This document shows, one piece after another, positions 1 through 8,963 of a DNA stretch of 64,000 bases. Position numbers and translations under genes: made by a program. How positions within the stretch are numbered: the stretch's first letter is position 1; each line of letters starts with the position of its first letter. The notes below the pieces were generated by a model. The model worked only from the letters and a program-made list of their open reading frames with translations. It was not told where the DNA came from and did no database searches. Origin of the DNA: an uncultured Lachnospiraceae bacterium (GTDB lineage: Bacteria > Bacillota > Clostridia > Lachnospirales > Lachnospiraceae). Location: contig CAKRAK010000004.1 of NCBI GenBank assembly GCA_934294885.1, positions 1 through 64,000 of the forward strand, written 5' to 3'.

Positions 1-1019
1 GTTACGTCAGTTGTTCTGAAGTAGAACTGTGGACGATAGTTGTTGAAGAATGGAGTATGACGTCCACCTTCATCTTTGCTTAATACGTAAACCTGAGCTG
101 TAAACTTACGATGACAAGTTACAGTACCTGGCTTACATAAACACTGACCACGAACGATCTGATCACGGTTGATACCACGAAGTAAAGCACCGATGTTATC
201 ACCAGCCATAGCTTCTGGAAGTAACTTACGGAACATCTCGATACCGGTTACAACAGTCTTCTGAACTTCTTCCTTAACACCAACGATCTCTAATTCATCA
301 TTTAAGTGCAAGCAACCACGCTCTACTCTACCAGTAGCAACAGTACCACGACCTGTGATTGTGAATACGTCCTCTACAGGCATCAAGAATGGCTTATCTG
401 TATCACGCTGTGGATCTGGAATATAAGAATCAACAGTATCCATAAGCTCCATGATCTTATCTCCCCAAGGTCCCATTGGATCCTCAAGTGCCTTAAGAGC
501 AGAACCCTTGATGATTGGACAGTCATTGAAATCATATTCCTCTAACTGCTCTGTGATTTCCATCTCTACTAACTCTAATAACTCTTCGTCATCTACCATA
601 TCGCACTTGTTCATGAATACTACGATATAAGGTACACCTACCTGACGAGATAATAAGATATGCTCTTTTGTCTGAGCCATAACACCATCAGTTGCAGCTA
701 CTACAAGGATAGCACCATCCATCTGAGCAGCACCGGTAATCATGTTCTTAACGTAGTCAGCATGTCCCGGACAGTCAACGTGTGCGTAATGTCTCTTCTC
801 TGTCTGATACTCAACGTGTGCTGTAGAAATTGTGATACCACGCTCTCTCTCTTCTGGAGCCTTATCGATGTTCTCAAAATCTACCTTTGCGTTACCAGCT
901 ACTCTTTCAGCTAATACTTTAGTAATAGCAGCTGTTAAAGTTGTTTTACCATGATCTACGTGACCAATGGTACCAATGTTACAATGTGGCTTACTTCTGT
1001 CAAATGTTTCTTTTGCCAT
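1..1019 (-). CDS. tuf: Elongation factor Tu (partial, C-terminus off the window)
   Basis: GTPase that delivers aminoacyl-tRNA to the ribosome in the cytoplasm. Reading from ATG at 1019 on the minus strand gives a protein opening MAKETFDRSKPHCNIGTIGH, with the GHVDHGKT P-loop near residue 19, DCPGH, MNKCD and GSALKAL GTPase motifs. About 339 of roughly 397 residues are present; the missing part is the end of domain III. It is the last visible gene of the str operon. A separate promoter precedes it, so it is probably also transcribed alone, as is common for this very abundant protein. The start has a strong AGGAGG site nine bases upstream. Confidence 0.98.
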   Translation of the reverse strand, partial: MAKETFDRSKPHCNIGTIGHVDHGKTTLTAAITKVLAERVAGNAKVDFENIDKAPEERERGITISTAHVEYQTEKRHYAHVDCPGHADYVKNMITGAAQMDGAILVVAATDGVMAQTKEHILLSRQVGVPYIVVFMNKCDMVDDEELLELVEMEITEQLEEYDFNDCPIIKGSALKALEDPMGPWGDKIMELMDTVDSYIPDPQRDTDKPFLMPVEDVFTITGRGTVATGRVERGCLHLNDELEIVGVKEEVQKTVVTGIEMFRKLLPEAMAGDNIGALLRGINRDQIVRGQCLCKPGTVTCHRKFTAQVYVLSKDEGGRHTPFFNNYRPQFYFRTTDV

Positions 1020-1075
1020 TTCTTAAATCCTCCTTAAAAATGTTGCCTCAGCGGGCATTTTTACAGCTAACAATG

Positions 1076-1104
1076 ATTATATTAGAAATACCTGATATTT
1101 TCAA
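1076..1104 (-). promoter_or_regulatory. Promoter for tuf
   Basis: On the minus strand TTGAAA (1099-1104) and a perfect TATAAT (1076-1081) are separated by 17 bases. It lies in the fusA-tuf gap, about 60 bases before the tuf start, and would give tuf its own transcript. Confidence 0.7.
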
Positions 1105-1146
1105 GTATTTTCTTAGTATAATCCAAATTATAGAAATTTATTAACA

Positions 1147-1178
1147 TGTGTATAGGACGCTTCCACATCCTATACACA
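1147..1178 (-). other. Strong hairpin between fusA and tuf
   Basis: An 11-bp perfect inverted repeat (TGTGTATAGGA and its complement) with a 10-base loop begins about 12 bases after the fusA stop. On the minus strand it is not followed by a U-run, so it is not a standard terminator; an mRNA 3' end stabiliser or processing site separating fusA from tuf mRNA fits better. Confidence 0.55.
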
Positions 1179-1189
1179 AATCATTTTTA

Positions 1190-3310
1190 TTAGTTACCCT
1201 TCTTAGCGTTGATAACCTTTTCCTGAATATTCTTTGGAGCTGGTTCATACTTCTCGAAGAACATTGAGTAGTTACCACGTCCCTGTGTAGAAGAACGAAG
1301 CTCTGTAGAATAACCAAACATCTCTGCAAGTGGAACTAATGCACGTACAATCTTTCCACCACCAAGATCATCCATACTCTGAATCTGACCACGCTTAGCG
1401 TTCAAGCTTCCGATTACATCACCCATGTATTCCTCAGGCATTGTTACTTCAACCTTCATAATCGGCTCAAGTAATACCGGAGAAGCCTTCTGCATAGCTT
1501 CCTTCATAGCCATAGAACCGGCAATGTGGAATGCCATTTCATTCGAGTCAACTTCATGGTAAGAACCATCATATACGTTAGCGTAGATACCTACTACAGG
1601 GAATCCGGCTAATACACCGGCCTTAGTAGCTTCCTCGATACCTTCACCAACTGCTGGGATGTATTCCTTAGGAATTGCACCACCGACAACAGAAGACTCA
1701 AACTTGAATAACTCTTCACCGTTGGCATCCATAGGCTCGAATTTAACCTTACAGTGACCGTACTGACCACGACCACCTGACTGCTTAGCGTACTTACTGT
1801 CAATATCAACTGGCTTTGTAATTGTCTCTTTGTAAGCAACCTGAGGTGCACCAACGTTTGCCTCAACCTTAAACTCACGAAGAAGACGATCTACGATAAC
1901 CTCTAAGTGTAACTCACCCATACCAGCGATGATAGTCTGACCTGTCTCCTGGTTTGTATGAGCACGGAATGTAGGATCTTCCTCAGCCAACTTAGCAAGT
2001 GCTTCACCCATCTTACCCTGATCATTCTTTGTCTTAGGCTCGATAGCAAGCTCGATAACTGGCTCTGGGAATTCCATAGATTCAAGGATTACAGGATGCT
2101 GCTCATCACAGATTGTATCACCTGTTGTTGTAATCTTAAGACCAACAGCTGCAGCGATATCACCAGCGTAAACCTTGTCAATCTCTGTTCTACTATTTGC
2201 ATGCATCTGAACGATACGTCCAACACGCTCTTTCTTATCCTTTGTTGCATTCAGGATATAAGAACCTGCGTTACAGGTACCTGAATAAACACGGAAGAAT
2301 GCTAACTTACCAACGAATGGGTCTGTCATAATCTTAAATGCAAGAGCTGCAAATGGCTCATCATCTGAAGATGGCTTTGTAATCTCATTACCTTCCATAT
2401 CAACACCCTTGATATCTGGGATATCAGTTGGAGCCGGCATGTACTCGATAACACCATCTAATAACTTCTGAACACCCTTGTTCTTGTATGCTGATCCACA
2501 GAATACAGGAACTGCTTCATTTGCAATTGTACCCTTACGAAGTGCCTTCTTCATCTCATCGATAGATGGCTCTTCACCTTCAAGGTACTGCATCATTAAA
2601 TCATCATCTAACTCACAGCACTTCTCAACAAGATTATCATGCCATTTGTCAGCTAATTCTTTTAAATCATCAGGAATCTCGGTAATCTCGATATCCTTAC
2701 CTGCATCATCTTTGTAGTAATATGCATCCATCTCGAACAAATCGATTAATCCGATAAATTCATCCTCAGCTCCGATTGGAATCTGAACAGGAATTGCATT
2801 CTTACCTAAACGATCGATAATTGTCTGTACAGACATGAAGAAATCTGCACCCATCTTATCCATCTTGTTAATGAAAGCCATACGAGGAACATTGTATGTG
2901 TCAGCCTGACGCCATACGTTCTCTGACTGTGGCTCTACACCGGCCTTAGCATCAAATACACCAACGGCTCCATCCAATACACGAAGTGAACGCTCTACCT
3001 CAACAGTAAAGTCTACGTGTCCAGGAGTATCAATGATATTAACACGATGCTCTAATGCGCCCGGTTTCTTCTTATGATGATCCTCTAATGTCCAGTGACA
3101 TGTTGTAGCAGCAGATGTGATTGTGATACCACGCTCTTTTTCCTGCTCCATCCAGTCCATGGTAGAAGCTCCATCATGAGTCTCACCGATTTTATAGTTA
3201 ACACCAGTATAATAAAGGATACGCTCGGTTAATGTTGTCTTACCGGCATCGATATGAGCCATAATACCAATATTTCTGGTTCTGTCCAATGGATATTCTC
3301 TTCCTGCCAA
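1190..3310 (-). CDS. fusA: Elongation factor G
   Basis: Translocase GTPase of protein synthesis. The 706-residue product has the normal length for bacterial EF-G. It carries AHIDAGKTT (P-loop), GITITSAAT (switch I), DTPGHVD and NKMDKMG in the right order in the N-terminal G domain, followed by the EF-G-specific domains. It sits 17 bases after rpsG and before tuf, the classical str-operon position. The start is preceded by AGGAGGACAAGATATT with the usual spacing. Nothing looks broken. Confidence 0.98.
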   Translation of the reverse strand: MAGREYPLDRTRNIGIMAHIDAGKTTLTERILYYTGVNYKIGETHDGASTMDWMEQEKERGITITSAATTCHWTLEDHHKKKPGALEHRVNIIDTPGHVDFTVEVERSLRVLDGAVGVFDAKAGVEPQSENVWRQADTYNVPRMAFINKMDKMGADFFMSVQTIIDRLGKNAIPVQIPIGAEDEFIGLIDLFEMDAYYYKDDAGKDIEITEIPDDLKELADKWHDNLVEKCCELDDDLMMQYLEGEEPSIDEMKKALRKGTIANEAVPVFCGSAYKNKGVQKLLDGVIEYMPAPTDIPDIKGVDMEGNEITKPSSDDEPFAALAFKIMTDPFVGKLAFFRVYSGTCNAGSYILNATKDKKERVGRIVQMHANSRTEIDKVYAGDIAAAVGLKITTTGDTICDEQHPVILESMEFPEPVIELAIEPKTKNDQGKMGEALAKLAEEDPTFRAHTNQETGQTIIAGMGELHLEVIVDRLLREFKVEANVGAPQVAYKETITKPVDIDSKYAKQSGGRGQYGHCKVKFEPMDANGEELFKFESSVVGGAIPKEYIPAVGEGIEEATKAGVLAGFPVVGIYANVYDGSYHEVDSNEMAFHIAGSMAMKEAMQKASPVLLEPIMKVEVTMPEEYMGDVIGSLNAKRGQIQSMDDLGGGKIVRALVPLAEMFGYSTELRSSTQGRGNYSMFFEKYEPAPKNIQEKVINAKKGN

Positions 3311-3327
3311 TATCTTGTCCTCCTATA

Positions 3328-3798
3328 CTAGAATTTGTAATGAGCAAATGCCTTGTTTGCCTCTGCCATTCTGTGCATCTCTTCTTTTCTCTTAACTGCT
3401 GCACCGGTATTGTTTGCAGCATCCATTAACTCTTTTGCTAATCTTTCTTCCATAGTCTTTTCAGAACGATTACGAGAAAATGTTGTTAACCAACGAAGAG
3501 CTAATGCCTGTCTTCTATCAGGTCTTACATCGATAGGTACCTGATAAGTAGCACCACCGATACGTCTTGCCTTAACCTCAAGAACTGGCATAACGTTGTT
3601 CATAGCCTCTTCGAAAACTTCCAAAGCTGGCTTACCAGTCTCGTTTGCAATACGCTCGAATGCGCCATATACGATTTTCTGGGCTACACCCTTCTTACCA
3701 TCTAACATAATGTTGTTGATAAGCTTAGTAACCACTTTACTGTTATAAATTGGATCCGCTAATACGTCTCTCTTTGCAATATGTCCTTTACGTGGCAC
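3328..3798 (-). CDS. rpsG: 30S ribosomal protein S7
   Basis: Primary 16S rRNA-binding protein of the small-subunit head. The 156-residue product opens MPRKGHIAKRDVLADPIYNS and contains the family signature around the KARRIGGATYQVPIDVR stretch. The start is GTG at 3798 behind AGGAGGGAAGTACC. It follows rpsL after an unusually long 188-base gap and precedes fusA closely. In enterobacteria S7 represses its own operon by binding the S12-S7 intercistronic RNA; the long gap here could play that part, which is inference. Confidence 0.98.
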   Translation of the reverse strand: MPRKGHIAKRDVLADPIYNSKVVTKLINNIMLDGKKGVAQKIVYGAFERIANETGKPALEVFEEAMNNVMPVLEVKARRIGGATYQVPIDVRPDRRQALALRWLTTFSRNRSEKTMEERLAKELMDAANNTGAAVKRKEEMHRMAEANKAFAHYKF

Positions 3799-3986
3799 GG
3801 TACTTCCCTCCTATTATTATTTTAGCTAGATTGATATCCGATCAATCTAAAGGTACTCATATTCCGCTTGGAAGCAAAATGCTTACTTGGGGAATGTGTT
3901 CGTGCGGGTTTGCTTATATTTTTAATATGAAAAACATAGCCTTTACCAGCACTATTCATTTGTTTAGACTTACTCTAACCTAGATT
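3799..3986 (-). other. Structured rpsL-rpsG intercistronic region
   Basis: There is no gene in this 188-base gap inside the str operon. It holds a perfect 8-bp hairpin (AGATTGAT, 3828-3835, against ATCAATCT, 3841-3848, loop of 5) just upstream of the rpsG ribosome binding site. It is a candidate S7 autoregulatory RNA by analogy with the enterobacterial S12-S7 spacer; no specific S7-site consensus was recognised. Confidence 0.35.
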
Positions 3987-4406
3987 CTACTTAGCATCTT
4001 TAGGTCTCTTAGCGCCGTATTTAGAACGAGCCTGACGACGTTTTGCAACACCGGCTGTATCTAAAGTACCACGGATGATATGATATCTGGTACCTGGTAA
4101 GTCCTTTACTCTACCACCACGGATCATAACAACACTATGCTCCTGAAGGTTGTGACCTTCACCCGGAATGTAGCTTGTTACTTCGATACCGTTAGATAAA
4201 CGTACTCTGGCGATCTTTCTAAGAGCTGAGTTAGGTTTCTTAGGTGTAGCTGTCTTAACTGCTGTACAAACTCCACGCTTCTGTGGTGAAGGAGAGCTGG
4301 TTGGCTTCTTCTGTAATGAGTTATAACCTCTCTGAAGAGCTGGTGCAGTTGACTTCTTCTCTACAGTCTGTCTACCTTTTCTAACTAACTGGTTGAATGT
4401 TGGCAT
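3987..4406 (-). CDS. rpsL: 30S ribosomal protein S12
   Basis: Decoding-centre ribosomal protein. The start at 4406 gives 139 residues beginning MPTFNQLVRKGRQTVEKKST; upstream in-frame starts run into the promoter and are rejected, and AGGAGGTG sits seven bases before this ATG. The two streptomycin-related loops read KKPNSALRKIARVRL and GEGHNLQEHSVVMIRGGRVK, the usual sensitive-type sequence. It is the first gene of the operon: a perfect consensus promoter lies directly upstream, so this str operon is not transcribed from rpoBC as in many bacteria. Confidence 0.98.
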   Translation of the reverse strand: MPTFNQLVRKGRQTVEKKSTAPALQRGYNSLQKKPTSSPSPQKRGVCTAVKTATPKKPNSALRKIARVRLSNGIEVTSYIPGEGHNLQEHSVVMIRGGRVKDLPGTRYHIIRGTLDTAGVAKRRQARSKYGAKRPKDAK

Positions 4407-4470
4407 GTTTTTCACCTCCTGTTTTCTTATTTTGGGCATACGAATCCCGTAAAATCCGCATGCATTTGTC

Positions 4471-4499
4471 ATTATAGACAAGTAAAACATCCATGTCAA
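4471..4499 (-). promoter_or_regulatory. Consensus promoter of the str operon
   Basis: On the minus strand TTGACA (4494-4499) and TATAAT (4471-4476) match consensus at all 12 positions with an exact 17-base spacer. Transcription would start near 4464, giving a leader of about 58 bases before rpsL. Confidence 0.85.
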
Positions 4500-4580
4500 G
4501 CATATTTTTTACATTTATTGATCGGGTCGTTTGTATCCCAAATCATCTATAACAGCAATCATTGCATACTATCCGTATCT

Positions 4581-5486
4581 CTACAGATTCCCCGCTATAA
4601 TCTTTTCCCTTAAGTCGGGATCAAATACACCGGAGCGGATCATGGCAATTTCAGCTGTATACGGTTCGTAAGAAATTTTGGCATTATCCGGATTTTTTAC
4701 GTATGGTGTCTCTAAGATTTTAGGAATTTCCTCGAAATTCATATCGTTCATAATCCGCATCAATGCATCAAAACCAATGTGACCAAATCCAAAGTTTTCA
4801 TGGCGATCCTTTGCAGCCCCCGGTTCATTTTTACTGTCATTCATATGAAATACCGCAATCTGATCTTTTCCGATTATTTTGTCAAACTGCTCCATCACTC
4901 CATCATAATCATGAATAATATCATAGCCCGCATCACTGACGTGACAGGTATCAAAGCACACCCGGAGCTTGTCATTATAAGTTACCTTGTCATAAATGGC
5001 TGCCAGTTCTTCAAAGCTTCTTCCAAGTTCACTGCCTTTTCCTGCCATGGTTTCAAGGGCAACATATACATCGGTATCCTTTGTTAATACTTCATTCAGC
5101 CCTTTTGCGATCTGTTCAATCCCAGCCTCTTCTCCGGCTCCAACATGGGAACCCGGATGCAATACCATCACCTTAGAACCCATAGCAGAGGTCCGTTCCA
5201 GTTCTTTTGCAAGAAACTGTACTGCCAGCTCATAGGTCTCCGGTTTTACCGTATTGGCAAGATTAATAATATACGGTGCATGAACAATAAATTCCTCCAT
5301 TCCATACTCCGCCATCAAAGCTCTTGCCTCTTCAATCCGCAATTCATTGATTTCTTTTCTTTTTGTATTTTGTGGGGCACCTGTATAAAGCATAAATGTA
5401 TTCGCTCCATACGCATGTGCGTCCTTAACAGAGCCTATCATCATTTCCTTCCCACTCATACCTACGTGACAACCTAACTTCAACAT
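4581..5486 (-). CDS. nfo: Deoxyribonuclease IV (AP endonuclease IV)
   Basis: Cuts the DNA backbone 5' of abasic sites in base-excision repair; a zinc TIM-barrel enzyme. The 301-residue product has normal family length. It opens LKLGCHVGMSGKEM and carries the metal-binding signatures VLHPGSHVGAG, FDTCHVSDAGYD and HMNDSK, then KDRHENFGFGHIG near the C-terminus. The start is preceded by AGGAAGG at good spacing. It stands alone on the minus strand upstream of the str promoter, and nothing suggests a shared operon. Confidence 0.95.
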   Translation of the reverse strand: MLKLGCHVGMSGKEMMIGSVKDAHAYGANTFMLYTGAPQNTKRKEINELRIEEARALMAEYGMEEFIVHAPYIINLANTVKPETYELAVQFLAKELERTSAMGSKVMVLHPGSHVGAGEEAGIEQIAKGLNEVLTKDTDVYVALETMAGKGSELGRSFEELAAIYDKVTYNDKLRVCFDTCHVSDAGYDIIHDYDGVMEQFDKIIGKDQIAVFHMNDSKNEPGAAKDRHENFGFGHIGFDALMRIMNDMNFEEIPKILETPYVKNPDNAKISYEPYTAEIAMIRSGVFDPDLREKIIAGNL

Positions 5487-5576
5487 AATACCTTCCTTTT
5501 CTTTCCTGTTCCGGTTTCAACTGCATCCGATCTTTTACTTCCACTCTTTCCGGCATTTTCTCCAAAAGTATTTTTT

Positions 5577-6521
5577 CTAATTTTGCTGAGTATATTCATA
5601 TACCGTTCCGGATAAATCCGTCATCCATGTTCTGGCATCTCCTGCAGCACTTAAGTACTGACCCATCACACAGATTACATATGGTTTTTTCTCTGTCAAA
5701 ACAATCATTGCGTCATTTTCCACATCTGATAATTCACCGGTCTTATTCGCAGTTACTACTCCATCGGGAATACCTGCCGGCAGCTTGGAAGTTCGTTCCT
5801 GTGATTTCATATAAGACAAAATATCTACGGAACCGGAAAGCTTACCTTCATACACCTGAGATAAAAATGATAGGATATCATTTACAGAGGTATAATTATC
5901 GTCATCATCATTCGGTGCCAGCAGCAACCGTCCCATATGGGTATCGTAAAATCCATGGGTCTGACAATACTGGTTTACCCGCTCCATTCCAAGGGCAACA
6001 TCCTGATTCCCTAACAAGGTAACCAGATCATTTGCCGCGTTATTATCACTTACCGTAATCATCTTGGAAACCAAAGCATCCGTATTCTCCGAGCCTGTAA
6101 TGGTTCCGTTATCCAAATTCTCATATACCGCCCCGGCAATATACAGCTTTATCAAACTGGCAGCCTGCATGGAATGATTATCTACAACCGCTGTTGTTTT
6201 GGAAATCAGATTCACCACACCAATGGAACAATCACCGGTAAAGGTTCTTTCCTCCATCTGTTGATTCAGAATCGCCTCCAGCTGTTCATCCGTTTGAGCT
6301 GCGCTTTCCCGCGTTTTTTCCTCTGTTGTAATCTCAGTAGTAGAAACATCCTCCTCCACAGTTCCATCCTTTTCTATCAGGGATTCCTCTGTAGGTATTG
6401 TAATGGTTCTTTCCTGTTCGGTTGTACTCTCATGATCCGTACCACATGCAGCCAGACACATACCGGCCACAAAGCAGAATACAAACAGCACAGAAAGCTT
6501 AATTTTATTTCTTTTATTCAT
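5577..6521 (-). CDS. Serine hydrolase lipoprotein (beta-lactamase class A / D,D-peptidase fold)
   Basis: Predicted lipid-anchored penicillin-binding-type hydrolase outside the membrane. Signal peptide with lipobox LAAC (Cys26), then a Thr/Glu-rich linker to about residue 80. The catalytic domain has SLIK (Ser122, Lys125), SDN (158-160) and KTG (260-262), the three motifs of the family. The omega-loop Glu motif typical of true class A beta-lactamases is not evident; a short Asp-rich run (NDDDDN) lies in that part. A peptidase or inactive relative is therefore as likely as a beta-lactamase. It is the last of three co-directional cell-wall genes, ten bases after the zinc-ribbon gene. Its linker shares the STTEQERTI-type motif with the amidase two genes upstream. 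Confidence 0.8.
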   Translation of the reverse strand: MNKRNKIKLSVLFVFCFVAGMCLAACGTDHESTTEQERTITIPTEESLIEKDGTVEEDVSTTEITTEEKTRESAAQTDEQLEAILNQQMEERTFTGDCSIGVVNLISKTTAVVDNHSMQAASLIKLYIAGAVYENLDNGTITGSENTDALVSKMITVSDNNAANDLVTLLGNQDVALGMERVNQYCQTHGFYDTHMGRLLLAPNDDDDNYTSVNDILSFLSQVYEGKLSGSVDILSYMKSQERTSKLPAGIPDGVVTANKTGELSDVENDAMIVLTEKKPYVICVMGQYLSAAGDARTWMTDLSGTVYEYTQQN

Positions 6522-6531
6522 AATCGCCTGC

Positions 6532-7899
6532 CTAATCTAACTTATATCCGCCACGTTCTTTTTCTTTTTTACTTAAAAATGCGGCATTTTTATTTTCCAC
6601 ACTAGACAACAAACCAAGGCTGTTAAATTCCTTCTTTGCATACAAAGGACGATACCATGACTTACTGTTAAAATAGTTCTGCAACTCATTGGACTCGAAA
6701 ATATAGCCATGTCTTGCATAGATTTCATTCTTTGCATAATTAATCTGCCATAATTCCAGACCATCTACATCTGCATCCGTTAAGATACGGCTGTCACTGT
6801 CACTGATGATATATTCTGAGGATGCATCATTTTCAACAGTATAATCTGTGGTTCCGGTATGCTCTGAATTATAAAATCCATATCCATCCTTTACATTAAA
6901 CAATCCATAATAATCCAAGTAATCACTGTTGGAATTATGAGAAGCCATGGCAGAAGTCCATTGTACAAATCCCTCCGGTAACTCTGACATCTTTGCACCC
7001 GGAAGGTAAATCATAACCTCATCTGCATTTTCAAGTCCGTACGGCTCTGATGTAATATATCTTGTACGATCTCGGATTTCCTCTTCATTCAGAGTTCCCT
7101 CTGTATCCAAATACTCCACATTCATGGAATATGTATAATCGTTTACCTTTTTAGGCGTAGAAAATTTTCCGGAAAAATTACAGTAATAAAGTGTGGAGTC
7201 ATAACCCGGACCACTACTTCCCATGTCAGAATCATGATAAGAACCGGAAAAAGTACCATCGGAATTGATATCAATTTCCGTTCCCCAGCCGCCAACACCA
7301 CTGCAAAAGAGATAAGAAGACGGAATCTTATCAAAGATATTCTCGCCGGTCTGTTCAGAATCCTGTTCCGTGTCTGTTGAGGAATCCGCATCCGTCGTTG
7401 CCTCTGTTACATTCTGTGTAGAATCACCTGCTTCATCTGACTTTCCGTTTTTCATCAAAATCATGATTCCTAAAACAGCGATCACTATTACAAGAATCAC
7501 TATTACAACGATTGCCGCAATAATACCTCCTGAGGATTTTTTCCCATATGTCTGAGGCACCTCCCCATTATTATAGTAGCTTTGCGACGGCTGTTCGTTT
7601 GACATTGATTGAAATTTTTCCTGCTGCTGACTATTTACCGGGTCTGCCGGCTGTGTCATAGAAGGATTTACCGGTCGATGATTCACCGATTGTTGATTCA
7701 TCGGCTGATTCACCGGTTGTTGATTCTTCGGTTGATTCAATGGCTGATTCATCGGTTGATAATTCTTTGGTTGTTGCGGTTTCCCCATAGCCGGACTAAC
7801 GGTCGGTGTCGGCTGGATTTTCCCAACAACAGAGGTTCCACACTTGGTACAAAACCTTGCACCCTCTAATAAATCAGCTCCACAATTTGTACACTTCAT
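6532..7899 (-). CDS. Zinc-ribbon membrane protein with C-terminal YARHG domain
   Basis: Function unknown. Starting at ATG 7899 (GAGGAG seven bases upstream) the protein opens KCTNCGADLLEGARFCTKCG, a two-CxxC zinc ribbon. A Gln/Pro/Asn-rich repeat region (many PMNQP and PVNQP units) follows, then one membrane segment (IIAAIVVIVILVIVIAVLG), a Thr/Asp/Glu linker and an extracellular part ending in a YARHG domain (NEIYARHGYIF, then W-Y-x-P), a module found in clostridial envelope proteins. It starts 11 bases after the amidase gene and is probably co-transcribed with it. The layout suggests a cytoplasmic zinc-ribbon head and a wall-facing domain. Confidence 0.8.
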   Translation of the reverse strand: MKCTNCGADLLEGARFCTKCGTSVVGKIQPTPTVSPAMGKPQQPKNYQPMNQPLNQPKNQQPVNQPMNQQSVNHRPVNPSMTQPADPVNSQQQEKFQSMSNEQPSQSYYNNGEVPQTYGKKSSGGIIAAIVVIVILVIVIAVLGIMILMKNGKSDEAGDSTQNVTEATTDADSSTDTEQDSEQTGENIFDKIPSSYLFCSGVGGWGTEIDINSDGTFSGSYHDSDMGSSGPGYDSTLYYCNFSGKFSTPKKVNDYTYSMNVEYLDTEGTLNEEEIRDRTRYITSEPYGLENADEVMIYLPGAKMSELPEGFVQWTSAMASHNSNSDYLDYYGLFNVKDGYGFYNSEHTGTTDYTVENDASSEYIISDSDSRILTDADVDGLELWQINYAKNEIYARHGYIFESNELQNYFNSKSWYRPLYAKKEFNSLGLLSSVENKNAAFLSKKEKERGGYKLD

Positions 7900-7910
7900 C
7901 CCTTTTCTCC

Positions 7911-8942
7911 TCACTCACCTAAAAATTCATCTATTCCATTTGCAATTCCGGCTGCAATCTTTAACTGGTAGTCCTCAGATGCCATTAAGGTATCTTCATT
8001 GGGATTTGTCATATATCCCATTTCCACAATCGTAACCGGAACCTGTGCCCAGTTGATACCACTCATGGTATCGGTTTCCCAGACATATTCCTTTTTGCAT
8101 CCGGTAGCTGCTACCAGACTATCCAACACCTTTGTGGACAAATCCTTACTTTTGTCATACATGCTTCCATTATAAATGTTAGCGGAAGTCTGACAGATTG
8201 TCATGGCACCATTTACGGAAGTATCCTCCGAACCGTTAGCATGAATTCTGATAAAGGCATCTGCATTTGCATTATTTGCCACTGCTGCACGTTCCGAATT
8301 ACTGATATCCACATCATTGGTTGTTCGAACCATAATGACTTCATAGCCTCTGTTCTCCAATTCCGTCTGCAGTTTTAAAGCAACCTGCAAGGTCAACTCA
8401 TATTCCGGCAATCCGGTTGTTCTTCCCTGAGTTCCTCCGGATACCTTTGCTTTCATCTCGGAAGCCCCCGGGCCAACCGGTTCTTTTTCACTGTTGCCGT
8501 GAGCCTGATGTCCCGCATCAATTACAATGGTATAACTTTTTCCCTGGGTATCACTTAAATACTCACTGGCAACATAATATGTCTTGCCCCGGTATAATAC
8601 ACTGCTCCATTGTTCACCATATTGGATAACCGATACCTCTGCTCTTCGTTCGTATACATCAATAATCCGGGAATCCTCGGATGCTTCTGCACGAATATTC
8701 AACTCTCTCGTTGCATACATAGTTGTACAATCAGCCTCGGAAATGGTCTCCTCCGTGGTAATCACCTCCGTTGCCGCATCTGTCTTTTCTTCGGTTTTTG
8801 CTTCTTCCGTTATTACAATGGTTCGTTCCTGCTCTGTGGAGTCTTCATTTTTTCCGGAACCACAAGCCGTTACAGAAATACATAACAGAAAAACGCAAAG
8901 AGAAATCACAATCTTTTTCAAACGATTCACCACACTTTTCAT
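7911..8942 (-). CDS. N-acetylmuramoyl-L-alanine amidase lipoprotein with SH3-like domain
   Basis: Cleaves the amide bond between muramic acid and the stem peptide in cell-wall turnover. Lipoprotein signal peptide (SVTAC, Cys27), Thr/Glu-rich linker, a bacterial SH3-like repeat at about residues 72-130 (LNIRAEASEDSRI), then an Amidase_3 catalytic domain. Zinc ligands are visible as DAGH (His145), the Glu of PEYE (near 180) and RIHAN (His234), and the catalytic Glu307 in VEMGYMTN. The insert GPGASEMKAKVSGG between the first two ligands is seen in related clostridial amidases. It heads a likely three-gene group with the zinc-ribbon and serine hydrolase genes. Confidence 0.92.
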   Translation of the reverse strand: MKSVVNRLKKIVISLCVFLLCISVTACGSGKNEDSTEQERTIVITEEAKTEEKTDAATEVITTEETISEADCTTMYATRELNIRAEASEDSRIIDVYERRAEVSVIQYGEQWSSVLYRGKTYYVASEYLSDTQGKSYTIVIDAGHQAHGNSEKEPVGPGASEMKAKVSGGTQGRTTGLPEYELTLQVALKLQTELENRGYEVIMVRTTNDVDISNSERAAVANNANADAFIRIHANGSEDTSVNGAMTICQTSANIYNGSMYDKSKDLSTKVLDSLVAATGCKKEYVWETDTMSGINWAQVPVTIVEMGYMTNPNEDTLMASEDYQLKIAAGIANGIDEFLGE

Positions 8943-8963
8943 AATATTACGAGATAAACAAAT

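Noticed and set aside
5577..6521. Calling the serine hydrolase a beta-lactamase resistance gene
   Set aside because: SxxK, SDN and KTG are shared with D,D-peptidases and inactive relatives, and the omega-loop Glu motif is not evident, so a resistance role is not supported.
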